A stretch of DNA of 38,936 bases from Mycobacteriales bacterium (GTDB lineage: Bacteria > Actinomycetota > Actinomycetes > Mycobacteriales > QHCE01), in contig JABFVL010000076.1 in NCBI GenBank assembly GCA_013362805.1, positions 1 to 38,936 of the forward strand, in the 5' to 3' direction. The translations under genes and the position numbers were made by a program. Positions 28,747 to 35,925 of the stretch are shown one piece after another. Below the pieces are notes generated by a model. That model was given only the letters and a program-made list of their open reading frames with translations, was not told where the DNA came from and ran no database searches. Each line of letters opens with the position of its first letter. Positions within the stretch are counted from its first letter, which is position 1.

Positions 28747-30224
28747 TCCCAGTCTGGGGGCGGCATTTCTCCCATGTCACTCGCCCGGTAACGGGGGTTG
28801 GTGCCGTTGGCAACCATGTGCAGCTCGCCTGGTTCTTCTGCTCGGAAGCCGCCGAGAGCTCCAGGCTGGGCGAAGCTGGGTTGTTCAGATTTATCGCCAC
28901 GTTCTGGCCTTGGACGTGGCCGTTCGATTGATCCGGAACGCTCAGCTTCGTTTTCCTGTTCAGCGTGCGCACGATGGCTGTGGTGTGGCACCTCTTCGTC
29001 CACGGCTGGCGTGCCAGTGAGTCGCGCGGTATTGGCGGCTTGGACGCGAATAAGAGTGTCGGCGAGCGGGTCGAGCTTTCGCGCGGGCGGCTCTTGTCGA
29101 GGAGCGTCATCGCGTTTGGGCGGTTCTGGACGATGTTCTGGTTCTTGGCGCGATTCTGTGTCGTGGTGTTGTAGTGGCTGCGCGCCTTGCTCTTGGGCGT
29201 GGGCACGGCGCGGTTCAGGCGCCATGTCGGGGCCGCTGTTCGGCCGGTCTACCTCTTGCGGCTCAGGTCCGAGAGCTGGACCAGGCAGCTGGGGACCAAG
29301 CACAGGCGAATGTTCAGCTTTTTGGGAGGGGTTCGGCGCCTTTCGACTAGGCCCGGCAAACGAGGGACCGATCGGGGTAGGAGCCGCGTCTCGCCGATCC
29401 GAGGCCGGTGCACTTGGCCGCGCGGGGAACTCGGGAGCGGGAAACTTTTCCGACCTTGCCCGATCGCCGTTGCGAATCGGGGCTTGGTCGAAGGGCGGCA
29501 AGTCTTGTTGGCGACGTTCTGGGCTGCGAGCCGCACCTAGCTCGGACAATTGTGGAATGGCCGGTGGCCGATTTTCGTCGAATCCACGATTCGCCACGGC
29601 GTTGCGGGAGCGCACAGTTGCCTCTGTTCCGCGACTTGCGGCGGACACATCGAGGATCTGGCTGTTGTCAGGCCCCGCGAAAAGGCCAGCACGCATGACT
29701 TGGACAGGAAGATCATGGTCAAGGAGGAAATCCAAAGCGGAGCGACTCGCGGTAGCCAACTCGGATGCGACCACAATGAGTCGGGGTTTCCTGCTCACGG
29801 AAGGCGTGCCAGAGGCGCCGACAAACTCTTGCCAGGCCCGCCAGAAAATGTCGGGCCCACGCCAATACAGTTCGGCGAGCTCTGAGACCGTGACATTGCG
29901 TGCCCAACCAACGCTCTCCAAACAGGCGGCCAGGGCGTTTTGATCGAAGGTTTGCCGCACACAAATCACAACAATGTTGGCTTGTTGGTCCAATGCGATC
30001 AGGGCCGGACCAGCTTTCGCGTTGCGGCTCGAGAAACCGCGGGTCGGTGCCTCTGCGGAGCTAAATCCGTTGTAGACCGGAAATAGGTCTTCGCTCAACG
30101 CGACGGGAAGGTCAAACCATAGGGCTTTCGCCAGTGAGGCTTCAACCTCTTGCGCACTGCCCACCCCAGTGGATACTCGACGAAATGGCACAAGCCCGTC
30201 AGAACCGACGTGGAACAGCGGCAT
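28743..30224 (-). CDS. protein with degenerate PD-(D/E)XK-like N-terminal domain and long Pro-rich tail
   Basis: The protein has 493 residues. Residues about 25-190 resemble an actinobacterial domain of the DUF91/NucS-like PD-(D/E)XK type: LWFDLPVALSEDLFPV, then LIALDQQANIVVICVRQ, then GWARNVTVSELAELYWRGPDIFWRAW and PRLIVVASEL. Asp79 is kept, but the expected E-x-K nine residues later is Cys88-Val89-Arg90, so the nuclease site appears lost. The rest (about 200-493) is disordered sequence rich in Pro, Arg, Glu and His with many PAPE/RPEP-like pieces, ending in SDMGEMPPPDWD. GGAGG lies about 9 nt before ATG 30224. The assignment comes from pattern memory, not a search. A long antisense frame (28798-29943) is a composition artefact. 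Confidence 0.72.
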   Translation of the reverse strand: MPLFHVGSDGLVPFRRVSTGVGSAQEVEASLAKALWFDLPVALSEDLFPVYNGFSSAEAPTRGFSSRNAKAGPALIALDQQANIVVICVRQTFDQNALAACLESVGWARNVTVSELAELYWRGPDIFWRAWQEFVGASGTPSVSRKPRLIVVASELATASRSALDFLLDHDLPVQVMRAGLFAGPDNSQILDVSAASRGTEATVRSRNAVANRGFDENRPPAIPQLSELGAARSPERRQQDLPPFDQAPIRNGDRARSEKFPAPEFPARPSAPASDRRDAAPTPIGPSFAGPSRKAPNPSQKAEHSPVLGPQLPGPALGPEPQEVDRPNSGPDMAPEPRRAHAQEQGAQPLQHHDTESRQEPEHRPEPPKRDDAPRQEPPARKLDPLADTLIRVQAANTARLTGTPAVDEEVPHHSHRAHAEQENEAERSGSIERPRPRPERGDKSEQPSFAQPGALGGFRAEEPGELHMVANGTNPRYRASDMGEMPPPDWD

Positions 30225-30340
30225 AACTGGCGCCTCCTTTTTTGCTCGTCTGGGTGAACACGACGTGCTCGCCTGACGGCATGACGTTTCCTACGGCCTG
30301 TTTAACGACTGGCCGACCATGATGATGCTGCTTGGCGTCA

Positions 30341-30384
30341 AGCTTTGTTCGAGCGTCGTGGCCACTATTCGCCCGAACAAAGCT
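30341..30384. other. inverted repeat between the SSB gene and the PD-(D/E)XK-like gene
   Basis: AGCTTTGTTCG (30341-30351) and its perfect complement (30374-30384) flank 22 nt. No T run follows on either strand, so a regulatory or protein-binding role is as likely as termination. The rest of 30225-30491 holds nothing I can support. Confidence 0.4.
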
Positions 30385-30491
30385 GAGTACGTCGAAACTT
30401 AGAGCACCTTCCTACCCCACGGCCATACCTGACTGTCGATGTGGCATTGATCATGTCTACTCAGGAACGTGGAGTAACAGAGCGTTCACCC

Positions 30492-30950
30492 TCACGTATC
30501 GGAGCCGACGCCAGCCAACTCAGGTTCGCGCTCACGAGCGCTAGCGGCAGCGGCGAGTTCTTCCAAATCAGTGGTTGTCAAAGACGCGACACTGCGGTTT
30601 CGGGTGAACTCGGATAGACCGCGAGCCAAGTTGGGGCCCACCGCCTGAGCGTCCAGTTCGAAGGAGGATCGACGCTGCCCGTCTACTTCATAGTCTTTCG
30701 TGCATAGACGGCCAGTCACAATGACGGGGTCACCTTGGAAGACACTTCGTATCGTGTTGTCGGCGAGCTGACGCCAACATGTGACTCGAACAAAAAGCGA
30801 ATCGCCATCTACCCATTCTTCGCGGGTGCGATCGAATTTGCGCGCTGTTGACGCGACTCTAAAGTTCGTGACGCTCGCTCCACTGGGCAGCCGGCGGTGT
30901 TTGGGCGGATCAATGACATTACCGACGATGGTGACAGGGGTTTCAAACAT
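30492..30950 (-). CDS. ssb: single-stranded DNA-binding protein paralogue
   Basis: The 152-residue protein has an N-terminal OB fold (about 1-110) of the bacterial SSB type: TPVTIVGNVIDPPKHR, NFRVASTARKF, FVRVTCWRQLADN, GDPVIVTGRL and SSFELDAQAVGPNLARG. The C-terminal tail is short, ends in GVGSDT and lacks the acidic DDDIPF-like tip that recruits repair proteins, so this is an SsbB-type second SSB rather than the replicative one. In mycobacteria a similar SSB lies beside ettA (Rv2478c, from memory). AGGAG lies 5 nt before ATG 30950. Confidence 0.92.
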   Translation of the reverse strand: MFETPVTIVGNVIDPPKHRRLPSGASVTNFRVASTARKFDRTREEWVDGDSLFVRVTCWRQLADNTIRSVFQGDPVIVTGRLCTKDYEVDGQRRSSFELDAQAVGPNLARGLSEFTRNRSVASLTTTDLEELAAAASAREREPELAGVGSDT

Positions 30951-31065
30951 CGATTCTCCTCACAGTATGTGCGCCCTAAGCGCATGAATACTGTCGCTGA
31001 GGATCTGGGCATCGCCTAGCCTCAGCTGCTGGTCTGTGGATAGCTCGAGGCGATGTGGAAACTCT

Positions 31066-31113
31066 GAAACGGCAAAGGCTCCCCACCATTTGGTGGGGAG
31101 CCTTTGCCGTTTC
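31066..31113. terminator. long perfect hairpin terminator
   Basis: A 23-bp perfect stem (starting GAAACGGCAAAGGCTCCCC) with a 2-nt loop. It lies 9 nt beyond the stop of the LPXTG gene at 31122 on the minus strand and ends there in CCGTTTC. The loop would open to 4 nt or more in RNA. Confidence 0.8.
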
Positions 31114-31121
31114 CTCTGGCC

Positions 31122-32624
31122 TTATTCAGCGGCCGAGCGACGCTTGCGAGCGAAGAAGAACGCAGCCGCTCCACCACCGATGAGCAGAACGCCAGCTATT
31201 GCCACACCCGTGATAGCCACACCGGTCAGTGGCAGCGACTGTCCCGCACCACCAGCGGCATCCGCCTTGCGTTCGGTGGCGGCTGGTTGGCCCTCACAGC
31301 TGCGAGTTCCGGTCAGATGCACGCTCTTGCCAGCATGCGCGACCTCAACGTCGTATTCCTTACCTTCAGCGATCTCGACGGGAATCATCGAGGTGCCACC
31401 TGCGGGAACATCGACTTTGTCGCCGTTGACGGTGACCTGCAAAGGCTCAGCCCGCTTAGTGTTGTCCAAGTTCACGCCGACGCCGTTGGGGGCGCAGGCA
31501 GGGGTGATGCCCACATCGGGCACGAAGGTCCGGGTGCCCCATGACATAGAAGCCGAGTGACGTCGAACCACTTGTGAACCAGGGGCTGGCACCAATGGGG
31601 CTTCCAACTGCTGCCCATTGAGAGGAGCCAAGATCATGCCGAGCGCGTCCTGTGGCCCGGTTGCGGCGTTGAGTAGCGCGTGACCTGGGTCAGTGCCTTC
31701 GGGCACGTGCAAGTAATACTTTTTGCCCGCGCTCATTTCAGTGACTTCTTCGCCGGCTTCGTCCTTGAGAGCCACACCTTGTGGTGCTTCGTCGACATCC
31801 ACCTTGACGGGCTCTTTGCTGTCTGTGCCCAACGGGCCCATCAGCTGACCGCCCAGATCCTTGAGCGGCGCGGGGAGAGAATCCGCGGCAGGCAGGGCCT
31901 GGCCAGTGGGTAGGTCCATCAGCGGGAGATCGGCGACTTTATCGGTCGGCAGGTTGTCTGTGCTCAGACCACCGGGCAGGCCAACGTTCGCCGGGCCGGT
32001 CAGGTAACGGTAAGCGGCCTTGACTTCAGCGCTATTGCGATTCTCGACCAGGTCGGCGTCGCTGGTGTAGTGCCAGACAGCGGCTTGGGTAGCGGCAGCG
32101 GCATCTTCGCGGCTCAACGATGCGGTGCCAGGTGGGAGCAGGTCAGTCGCGCCGGTAAGGCCAGCGAGGGGGTCGCCTGCGGGCGCATCTCCCGAAGCCG
32201 TGGCCAGCACCCAGTTCACCTTGGACATCGCGTCCTGGGGAATGTCAGCGGTTTCTGGCAAGGCTGGGGCGACCGGCAGGTTGTTGCCAGCACCCACATT
32301 GGGCAGGTCGGTGGGGACCAGCGAGAAAGCGCGCATCGGGGTCGCGCCAGCTTCGGTCACATCGATGACCTGTGTGGGCAGTTCCTTTTCTTTGCCGTCA
32401 ACATCCATGACTACGTTGCCGACGGTGTCCTGCTGCCCGAGCATTTCGGCGGGCACGAGATGTGATGTGGTCGCCGGCACCGTTCCCACGATGCCGGTGA
32501 CACCGCTGAGACCGTCGAGCGCGGATTCGGCGGAAGCGGGGAATGGGAAAGCCAAGCCGGTAATGGCGGCGGCACCAAACGCCACGGCCATTGCGGTCTT
32601 ACGTCCTGACTTTGAGGGATACAC
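31122..32624 (-). CDS. sortase-anchored surface protein with thioester-domain-like region
   Basis: The 500-residue protein has a signal peptide (1-32, ending FPASAES), a region resembling the Gram-positive thioester (TQXA) domain, and a wall anchor. Thioester-like features: SKVNWVLATAS, SREDAAAATQAAVWHYTSDADL with Gln180, then AYRYLTGPANVG. In true domains a Cys near the front joins this Gln in an internal thioester used to capture host or surface amines; here the matching site is Ser101 (MRAFSLVPTD), and the whole domain has no Cys. The following domain has two Cys that may pair (ITPAC and TRSC). LPLTG is at 464-468, then a membrane helix and a RKRR tail. GGAGGT lies upstream of ATG 32624 with a long 11-nt gap. 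A strong terminator follows. Confidence 0.85.
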   Translation of the reverse strand: MYPSKSGRKTAMAVAFGAAAITGLAFPFPASAESALDGLSGVTGIVGTVPATTSHLVPAEMLGQQDTVGNVVMDVDGKEKELPTQVIDVTEAGATPMRAFSLVPTDLPNVGAGNNLPVAPALPETADIPQDAMSKVNWVLATASGDAPAGDPLAGLTGATDLLPPGTASLSREDAAAATQAAVWHYTSDADLVENRNSAEVKAAYRYLTGPANVGLPGGLSTDNLPTDKVADLPLMDLPTGQALPAADSLPAPLKDLGGQLMGPLGTDSKEPVKVDVDEAPQGVALKDEAGEEVTEMSAGKKYYLHVPEGTDPGHALLNAATGPQDALGMILAPLNGQQLEAPLVPAPGSQVVRRHSASMSWGTRTFVPDVGITPACAPNGVGVNLDNTKRAEPLQVTVNGDKVDVPAGGTSMIPVEIAEGKEYDVEVAHAGKSVHLTGTRSCEGQPAATERKADAAGGAGQSLPLTGVAITGVAIAGVLLIGGGAAAFFFARKRRSAAE

Positions 32625-32935
32625 CTGGGTTACCTCCGGAGAGCCTCGATCGAGGCGAAACGTCGGAGCGCCGAGCCAGGCGTGTGCCAGTACCGCGGGC
32701 GAAACTCGCGCGAATTCGGCGTTGGCCTTTACGCGTGTGCTGGTCCGTGGGCTCTGCGGCGCATGATTCCATGACGGGCGGAGCGTAGTAAGGATATGAA
32801 CGGCATATCTACCCCGAACCCTCCATTAATCGTGTTAACGAGCAAAAGGTGTATACCGCAAACATCACACCTAGCTGCAGAAACGATGCACCAAAAGAAG
32901 CCAAGAATTCGTGGGGCGTCTATAGTTTATCCGAT
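32625..32935. other. noncoding interval before the tRNA-Arg gene
   Basis: This holds the leader of the LPXTG gene on the minus strand (GGAGGT site) and, toward the right end, the tRNA promoter. A short dyad GATATG-AACGG-CATATC lies near 32794-32810. I see no gene in it. Confidence 0.5.
32921..32926 (+). promoter_or_regulatory. candidate -10 element of tRNA-Arg
   Basis: TATAGT is followed by about 9 nt to the first base of the tRNA. Confidence 0.45.
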
Positions 32936-33008
32936 GGCCGTGTATCTCAGTGGATAGAGCACCAGACTTCTAATCTGATGGTCGCAGGTTCGAATCCTGC
33001 CACGGGCG
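32936..33008 (+). tRNA. tRNA-Arg, anticodon UCU, with three stem mismatches
   Basis: The cloverleaf has anticodon loop CTTCTAA (anticodon TCT), T arm GCAGG-TTCGAAT-CCTGC, D loop AGTGGATA and discriminator G. Three pairs fail: 2:71 is G-G in the acceptor, 10:25 is T-C in the D stem and 27:43 is C-A in the anticodon stem. All loop identity bases are normal, so it may still work. The accessory region begins directly downstream, which makes the 3' end a possible integration site. Confidence 0.85.
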
Positions 33009-33046
33009 CTCAAGGCCACTGACCCACCAGTGACCGCACCAGCTGA

Positions 33047-33229
33047 TCAAATATTCAAACCAGGTTCGTAGGCCACGAGGTTCATCAGCGCGAGTGTGCC
33101 AAGCAACTCATTTTGCCAGCTATGGATAGCCCCTTCAGCGAAGACAAGAAGGCCAACTAAGCAACAGGTCCATTCAGAAACGTCATGAAACCGTGCGAAC
33201 AAAACCCAGAACAGGCGCCGGGTGAGCAC
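33047..33229 (-). CDS. possible small membrane protein
   Basis: The frame codes for 60 residues with hydrophobic stretches (TCCLVGLLVFAEGAI and LLGTLALMNLVAY). GTG 33229 has no ribosome site and I know no homologue. Its position just downstream of the tRNA and the size recall small phage/element membrane proteins, but coding is uncertain. Confidence 0.25.
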   Translation of the reverse strand: MLTRRLFWVLFARFHDVSEWTCCLVGLLVFAEGAIHSWQNELLGTLALMNLVAYEPGLNI

Positions 33230-33539
33230 CGTCTAAGTCAAGGAGGTTCGAGTCGATACGTGGCAATAGCTGTCACCTGACTAACGTTTTGCACACTCTA
33301 GAACCGATTCACATTTCGCAACGATGCATATCTTTTGGGCTTTGACCGACACCCGTTTCTTAACGAATGAGTTGTCGAAGGAAAGCACGACGACGTAATA
33401 CTTTGAATGTCACAGTGCTCAGTTGCGGGAGCCTTAGTGCACTAAGCCGTGGAGTCTTTAGAGAAGTACGGGCCAGAGCGCTGCTGGAACTCTGGCCCGG
33501 CTCATCACCAAAGCTCCAGCTAGCACTACATGCTGTCCT
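33230..33539. other. AT-richer noncoding interval
   Basis: No convincing reading frame. The only clear structure is the hairpin at 33469-33499. Confidence 0.5.
33469..33499 (-). terminator. hairpin after the small membrane protein gene
   Basis: CGGGCCAGAG (33469-33478) pairs with CTCTGGCCCG (33490-33499) around 11 nt. On the minus strand the stem is followed by TACTTCTC. It lies about 40 nt beyond the stop at 33540. Confidence 0.55.
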
Positions 33540-33848
33540 TTAATTACTCTTTTGGAACGGGACCCTGGCGACTACTTCAAATGCACGCGGTGGCCGACGC
33601 CGTTCCATTTCCGATCCCAACATCTCCCCGAGCGAAACGCCATTTTTGAGGAGCTTAACTATGTCCGAACCACGTTCACCGCGATAGAGAACCGCGAGGA
33701 CAATTGCTGTGGCTAGGCCCAGGTCGTGCAGGGGCTTGTGATTTGCTGGGTTGCATTTCTCGGAAATGAACCCGATGACGTTCCACATAATCATGAGTGT
33801 TGTTAGGGCGATTAGTGCGCATAGGTATCCTTTTCGTCGACGTAGCAC
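33540..33848 (-). CDS. small membrane protein with two predicted segments
   Basis: The 102-residue protein starts with a basic stretch (LRRRKGY), then a membrane segment (YLCALIALTTLMIMWNVIGFI, about 8-29), a short outside loop with one Cys, a second hydrophobic stretch (LGLATAIVLAVLYRG, about 44-58) and a basic tail. The start is GTG 33848 because GAGGAG lies 5 nt upstream; the longer open frame has no such site. Such small two-span proteins are common in actinobacterial integrative elements and prophages. Function unknown. Confidence 0.65.
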   Translation of the reverse strand: MLRRRKGYLCALIALTTLMIMWNVIGFISEKCNPANHKPLHDLGLATAIVLAVLYRGERGSDIVKLLKNGVSLGEMLGSEMERRRPPRAFEVVARVPFQKSN

Positions 33849-34003
33849 GTTGACTCCTCGGTCCGGCCTCTCGAATCGCTCCCGGCCGCCCCTGTGGCTT
33901 GGAGATTTGTGAGGGGTTCTTAGATACGGGCAAGCCACGAAGTTCGTACTTGCCGTGAGGAATCGCCCTGAGCGATCGGCGTGTTACAACTGTTTCGATA
34001 TCT

Positions 34004-34456
34004 CTACGCAATGGGCCGGAAGCTATGCACGTCAGATGAGGATTTTCTTATTTCAGCGAGCCTTGCTTCAGCATCTTCCACGATAGCTATAAGCGCACGT
34101 TTGGTGCCTTCATCCCAATCTGAGCGGTTCACTGTGTCACGGATAATCCGCGCGGGATCTTCCACCTCTTCATCTTCCGCACCGATCGAATCGGCCAGCG
34201 TGGGCTCGGCGCCTGAAAGGATCGCTTGCACCGATCCACGCGCCCATAGAAGCGCCCTTTCAATTCCCGCCCACTTTGAATCTCGTGGTTTCGTGGTGCC
34301 TGTTTCCATGTTTATCCACGTATTGCGCGCACCGAATTGAGCGATGCGTGCTGCTTCCGCTTGACTGAGCCCCAGCTCACGCCGGCGGATGACGACATAA
34401 TGCGCCAGCCGGGGCCAGTCGTCACCGCTCTGCGTGGTGTTAGGCATGACTGACAT
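34004..34456 (-). CDS. XRE-family transcriptional regulator (repressor-like)
   Basis: The protein has 150 residues. An N-terminal helix-turn-helix of the Cro/C1 type is at about 17-60: LAHYVVIRRRELGLSQAEAARIAQFGARNTWINMETG. The Trp-Ile-x-Met-Glu-x-Gly ending of the recognition part is typical. The C-terminal 70 residues are acidic and helical and may mediate dimerisation. It is divergent from a second small XRE gene, with a perfect 19-bp inverted repeat in the space between; this is the usual layout of a repressor/Cro-type switch in mobile elements. ATG 34456 or ATG 34447 may be used. Confidence 0.85.
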   Translation of the reverse strand: MSVMPNTTQSGDDWPRLAHYVVIRRRELGLSQAEAARIAQFGARNTWINMETGTTKPRDSKWAGIERALLWARGSVQAILSGAEPTLADSIGAEDEEVEDPARIIRDTVNRSDWDEGTKRALIAIVEDAEARLAEIRKSSSDVHSFRPIA

Positions 34457-34539
34457 GATCGCAGCTCACATTTGCTCAGGCGAGCTCAATCCCCGCGCCG
34501 CACTAGATCGTGAACAAATCTGCGCGCTTTTCAACTTAT

Positions 34540-34581
34540 GTAAGCACATATGAGCAAGACTACTTGCTCATATGTGCTTAC
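34540..34581. promoter_or_regulatory. perfect 19-bp inverted repeat, probable operator
   Basis: GTAAGCACATATGAGCAAG (34540-34558) and its exact complement (34563-34581) are separated by 4 nt. The repeat ends 18 nt before ATG 34600, and its right arm contains TTGCTC, the likely -35 element. A dimeric or tetrameric regulator, most simply one of the two adjacent XRE proteins, could bind here. Confidence 0.8.
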
Positions 34582-34599
34582 AAGAATATGGTACTAATT
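34564..34599 (+). promoter_or_regulatory. candidate promoter of the small XRE gene
   Basis: TTGCTC (34564-34569), 17 nt, TATGGT (34587-34592), then 7 nt to ATG 34600. The transcription start would lie at or next to the start codon, so the messenger is probably leaderless. Confidence 0.5.
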
Positions 34600-34845
34600 A
34601 TGAGTTACGCCACCTCTGGGTTCCGCATTAAAGGGGACAAGCTTCGCTATGAACGGAAAATCGCCGGCTATAGCATCGTTGAACTCGCCCGCCTCGCCGG
34701 CATCTCCAATGGGTACCTGAGCCAAATTGAGCGCGGAACGCGAGAAACCTGCGCGCCAAGAACGTTTAAGCGCATCTGCGACAGCTTGAGCCTCCCACCA
34801 GAAAAGCGGCAAGAGCTGCTCACGGAAGGCCAAGTTCCGGCATGA
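34600..34845 (+). CDS. small XRE-family helix-turn-helix protein
   Basis: The 81-residue protein is almost only a helix-turn-helix domain: LRYERKIAGYSIVELARLAGISNGYLSQIERG at about 15-46, with the classic SNGYLSQIERG recognition helix, then a C-terminal part SLPPEKRQELL. The longer open frame from 34510 would translate through the 19-bp inverted repeat and is rejected. ATG 34600 has a -10 box 7 nt upstream. The stop TGA overlaps the ATG of a 32-codon frame (ATGA). By size and position it is a Cro-like or element-regulating protein. Confidence 0.85.
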   Translation: MSYATSGFRIKGDKLRYERKIAGYSIVELARLAGISNGYLSQIERGTRETCAPRTFKRICDSLSLPPEKRQELLTEGQVPA

Positions 34846-34940
34846 GAAAACCCTTTAACCCACTCATCCACCTCCCGCCGTCGAGGGTCCGAGTCGAAAG
34901 GCAACACCAACCCAGCGAAGGAGCGGTCCTTAAGCCATGA
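34842..34940 (+). CDS. possible 32-residue coupled ORF
   Basis: ATG 34842 overlaps the stop of the XRE gene (ATGA). The product is short, basic and Pro-rich (begins MRKPFNPLIHLPPSRVRVE). No family recognised. The same 4-nt overlap recurs between the genes at 35441, 35581 and 35847, which supports translation. Confidence 0.4.
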   Translation: MRKPFNPLIHLPPSRVRVERQHQPSEGAVLKP

Positions 34941-35114
34941 AGACCCCATAAATCCAGCTCAGATCTTTCCCACAAAGTGCCGCGTTTTGTGAGTCAAACC
35001 AGAACCATCGCACGAGCCCGACCCAGCACAACCTAGAAATCCCCTCCCGCCCAGAGCAACCAGGGACCAGCTCGTGGGCAAGAGCTTCTTTCGACGATGA
35101 CTTTGGAGACGAAT
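34941..35114. other. noncoding interval in the accessory region
   Basis: No reading frame longer than a few codons that I can support. It ends with the ribosome site GGAG (35105-35108) of the next gene. Confidence 0.4.
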
Positions 35115-35444
35115 ATGAGTAAGCATCGCTCGCTAGATAAAAGCCTTCGAACTCGCCTTGAGAGTTTGGAAGGAGCGCAGCGAAACGAAGCCCTGGAATG
35201 CCTACGAGCTGTTCCCAGAGAAGCCTGCCCATCGGACTTCTGGACCAGGTTGCACTACCTCACCGAAAGTCAACGTGACGAGGCGCTCGCAATCCTTGGA
35301 TCCCCTCCCAATTCCATATCGGATTCCTATATCTCCGTGTCGAAACTGTTCACCGACACGCGCAGCATCAGACTGACGAATTCACACCGGCCGCGTCATG
35401 GCTCACTGACGGATACTCAGATATTCGCGGCGGTGAACGCATGA
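35115..35444 (+). CDS. hypothetical protein, 109 residues
   Basis: The protein is helical and charged in its first half (SLDKSLRTRLESLEGAQRNEALECLRAVP), with a repeat-like second unit (FWTRLHYLTESQRDEALAILGSPP): the two share the pattern RL-x-L-(3-4)-R-(N/D)-EAL. The tail is Ser/Arg-rich. GGAG at 35105-35108 lies 6 nt before ATG 35115. The last bases overlap the next start (ATGA). Not recognised. Confidence 0.65.
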   Translation: MSKHRSLDKSLRTRLESLEGAQRNEALECLRAVPREACPSDFWTRLHYLTESQRDEALAILGSPPNSISDSYISVSKLFTDTRSIRLTNSHRPRHGSLTDTQIFAAVNA

Positions 35445-35584
35445 GCGCGTGGATCTACGGCTTCGCCTGGCTCTTCTTGATGGGTCTCGTACTCGTTGCT
35501 TCGGGACTTCTAGCGTGTACCGCGGCGCATAGTGACCAGCTCATGCGGGCTGCCGAACGGTGCCGCGAGCGAGGCGAGCTGTGA
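35441..35584 (+). CDS. 47-residue single-span membrane protein
   Basis: ATG 35441 overlaps the preceding stop in ATGA. The product has a membrane helix at about residues 4-26 (WIYGFAWLFLMGLVLVASGLL) and a charged tail (AERCRERGEL). Its stop overlaps the GTG of the next gene (GTGA). The double coupling and the clean topology support a real gene in spite of the small size. Confidence 0.6.
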   Translation: MSAWIYGFAWLFLMGLVLVASGLLACTAAHSDQLMRAAERCRERGEL

Positions 35585-35850
35585 AGGAACGTCGGTGGCT
35601 GATCCATTGCTCCGAACCCACAGCCGGGCCACCAGCGCTCATGATCATGCCAGAGAGCTGCGACGACATTGACGCTGTGGTGGCCTATCACGACCACGGA
35701 TACACCGGCCTTCTAGCGATCACCGCATGGCTACACGTCGCTCGTGAAATAGAGCCCTGGAGACTCGCGCTCTATGGCGTTCGAACCGCATTCACTCTCG
35801 ACTGCCCTCATACCCTGCTCCGGATGCCTCACCGAGAGGGCATGCGATGA
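35581..35850 (+). CDS. hypothetical protein, 89 residues
   Basis: GTG 35581 overlaps the preceding stop by 4 nt. The product has a His/Asp-rich centre (VVAYHDHGYTGLLAITAWLHVA) and Cys residues at about 10, 26 and 77 (IHC, ESC, DCPH). A metal site is conceivable but not shown. No family recognised. It ends in an ATGA overlap with a 22-codon frame. Confidence 0.6.
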   Translation: MKERRWLIHCSEPTAGPPALMIMPESCDDIDAVVAYHDHGYTGLLAITAWLHVAREIEPWRLALYGVRTAFTLDCPHTLLRMPHREGMR

Positions 35851-35915
35851 CAGCCAAGATTGGCCCAGCGATCTTGTCGTTTTTCCCGCTGCACGGCTGC
35901 GGGTTATGGCTTTAG
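35847..35915 (+). CDS. possible 22-residue ORF
   Basis: ATG 35847 overlaps the preceding stop in ATGA. The product is short and hydrophobic (ILSFFPLHGCGLWL). It may be a leader or chance frame. Confidence 0.2.
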   Translation: MTAKIGPAILSFFPLHGCGLWL

Positions 35916-35925
35916 GCGATGCCAT

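Noticed and set aside
28798..29943. 381-codon plus-strand frame opposite the Pro-rich tail gene
   Set aside because: The long opening results from the biased composition of the Pro/Arg/Glu-rich coding strand. The product is Gly/Ser/Trp/Arg-rich with no fold, and the minus frame has a ribosome site and a domain.
30332..30544. 70-codon plus-strand frame before the SSB end
   Set aside because: It runs into the antisense of ssb and has no ribosome site or domain; the inverted repeat there is better explained as noncoding.
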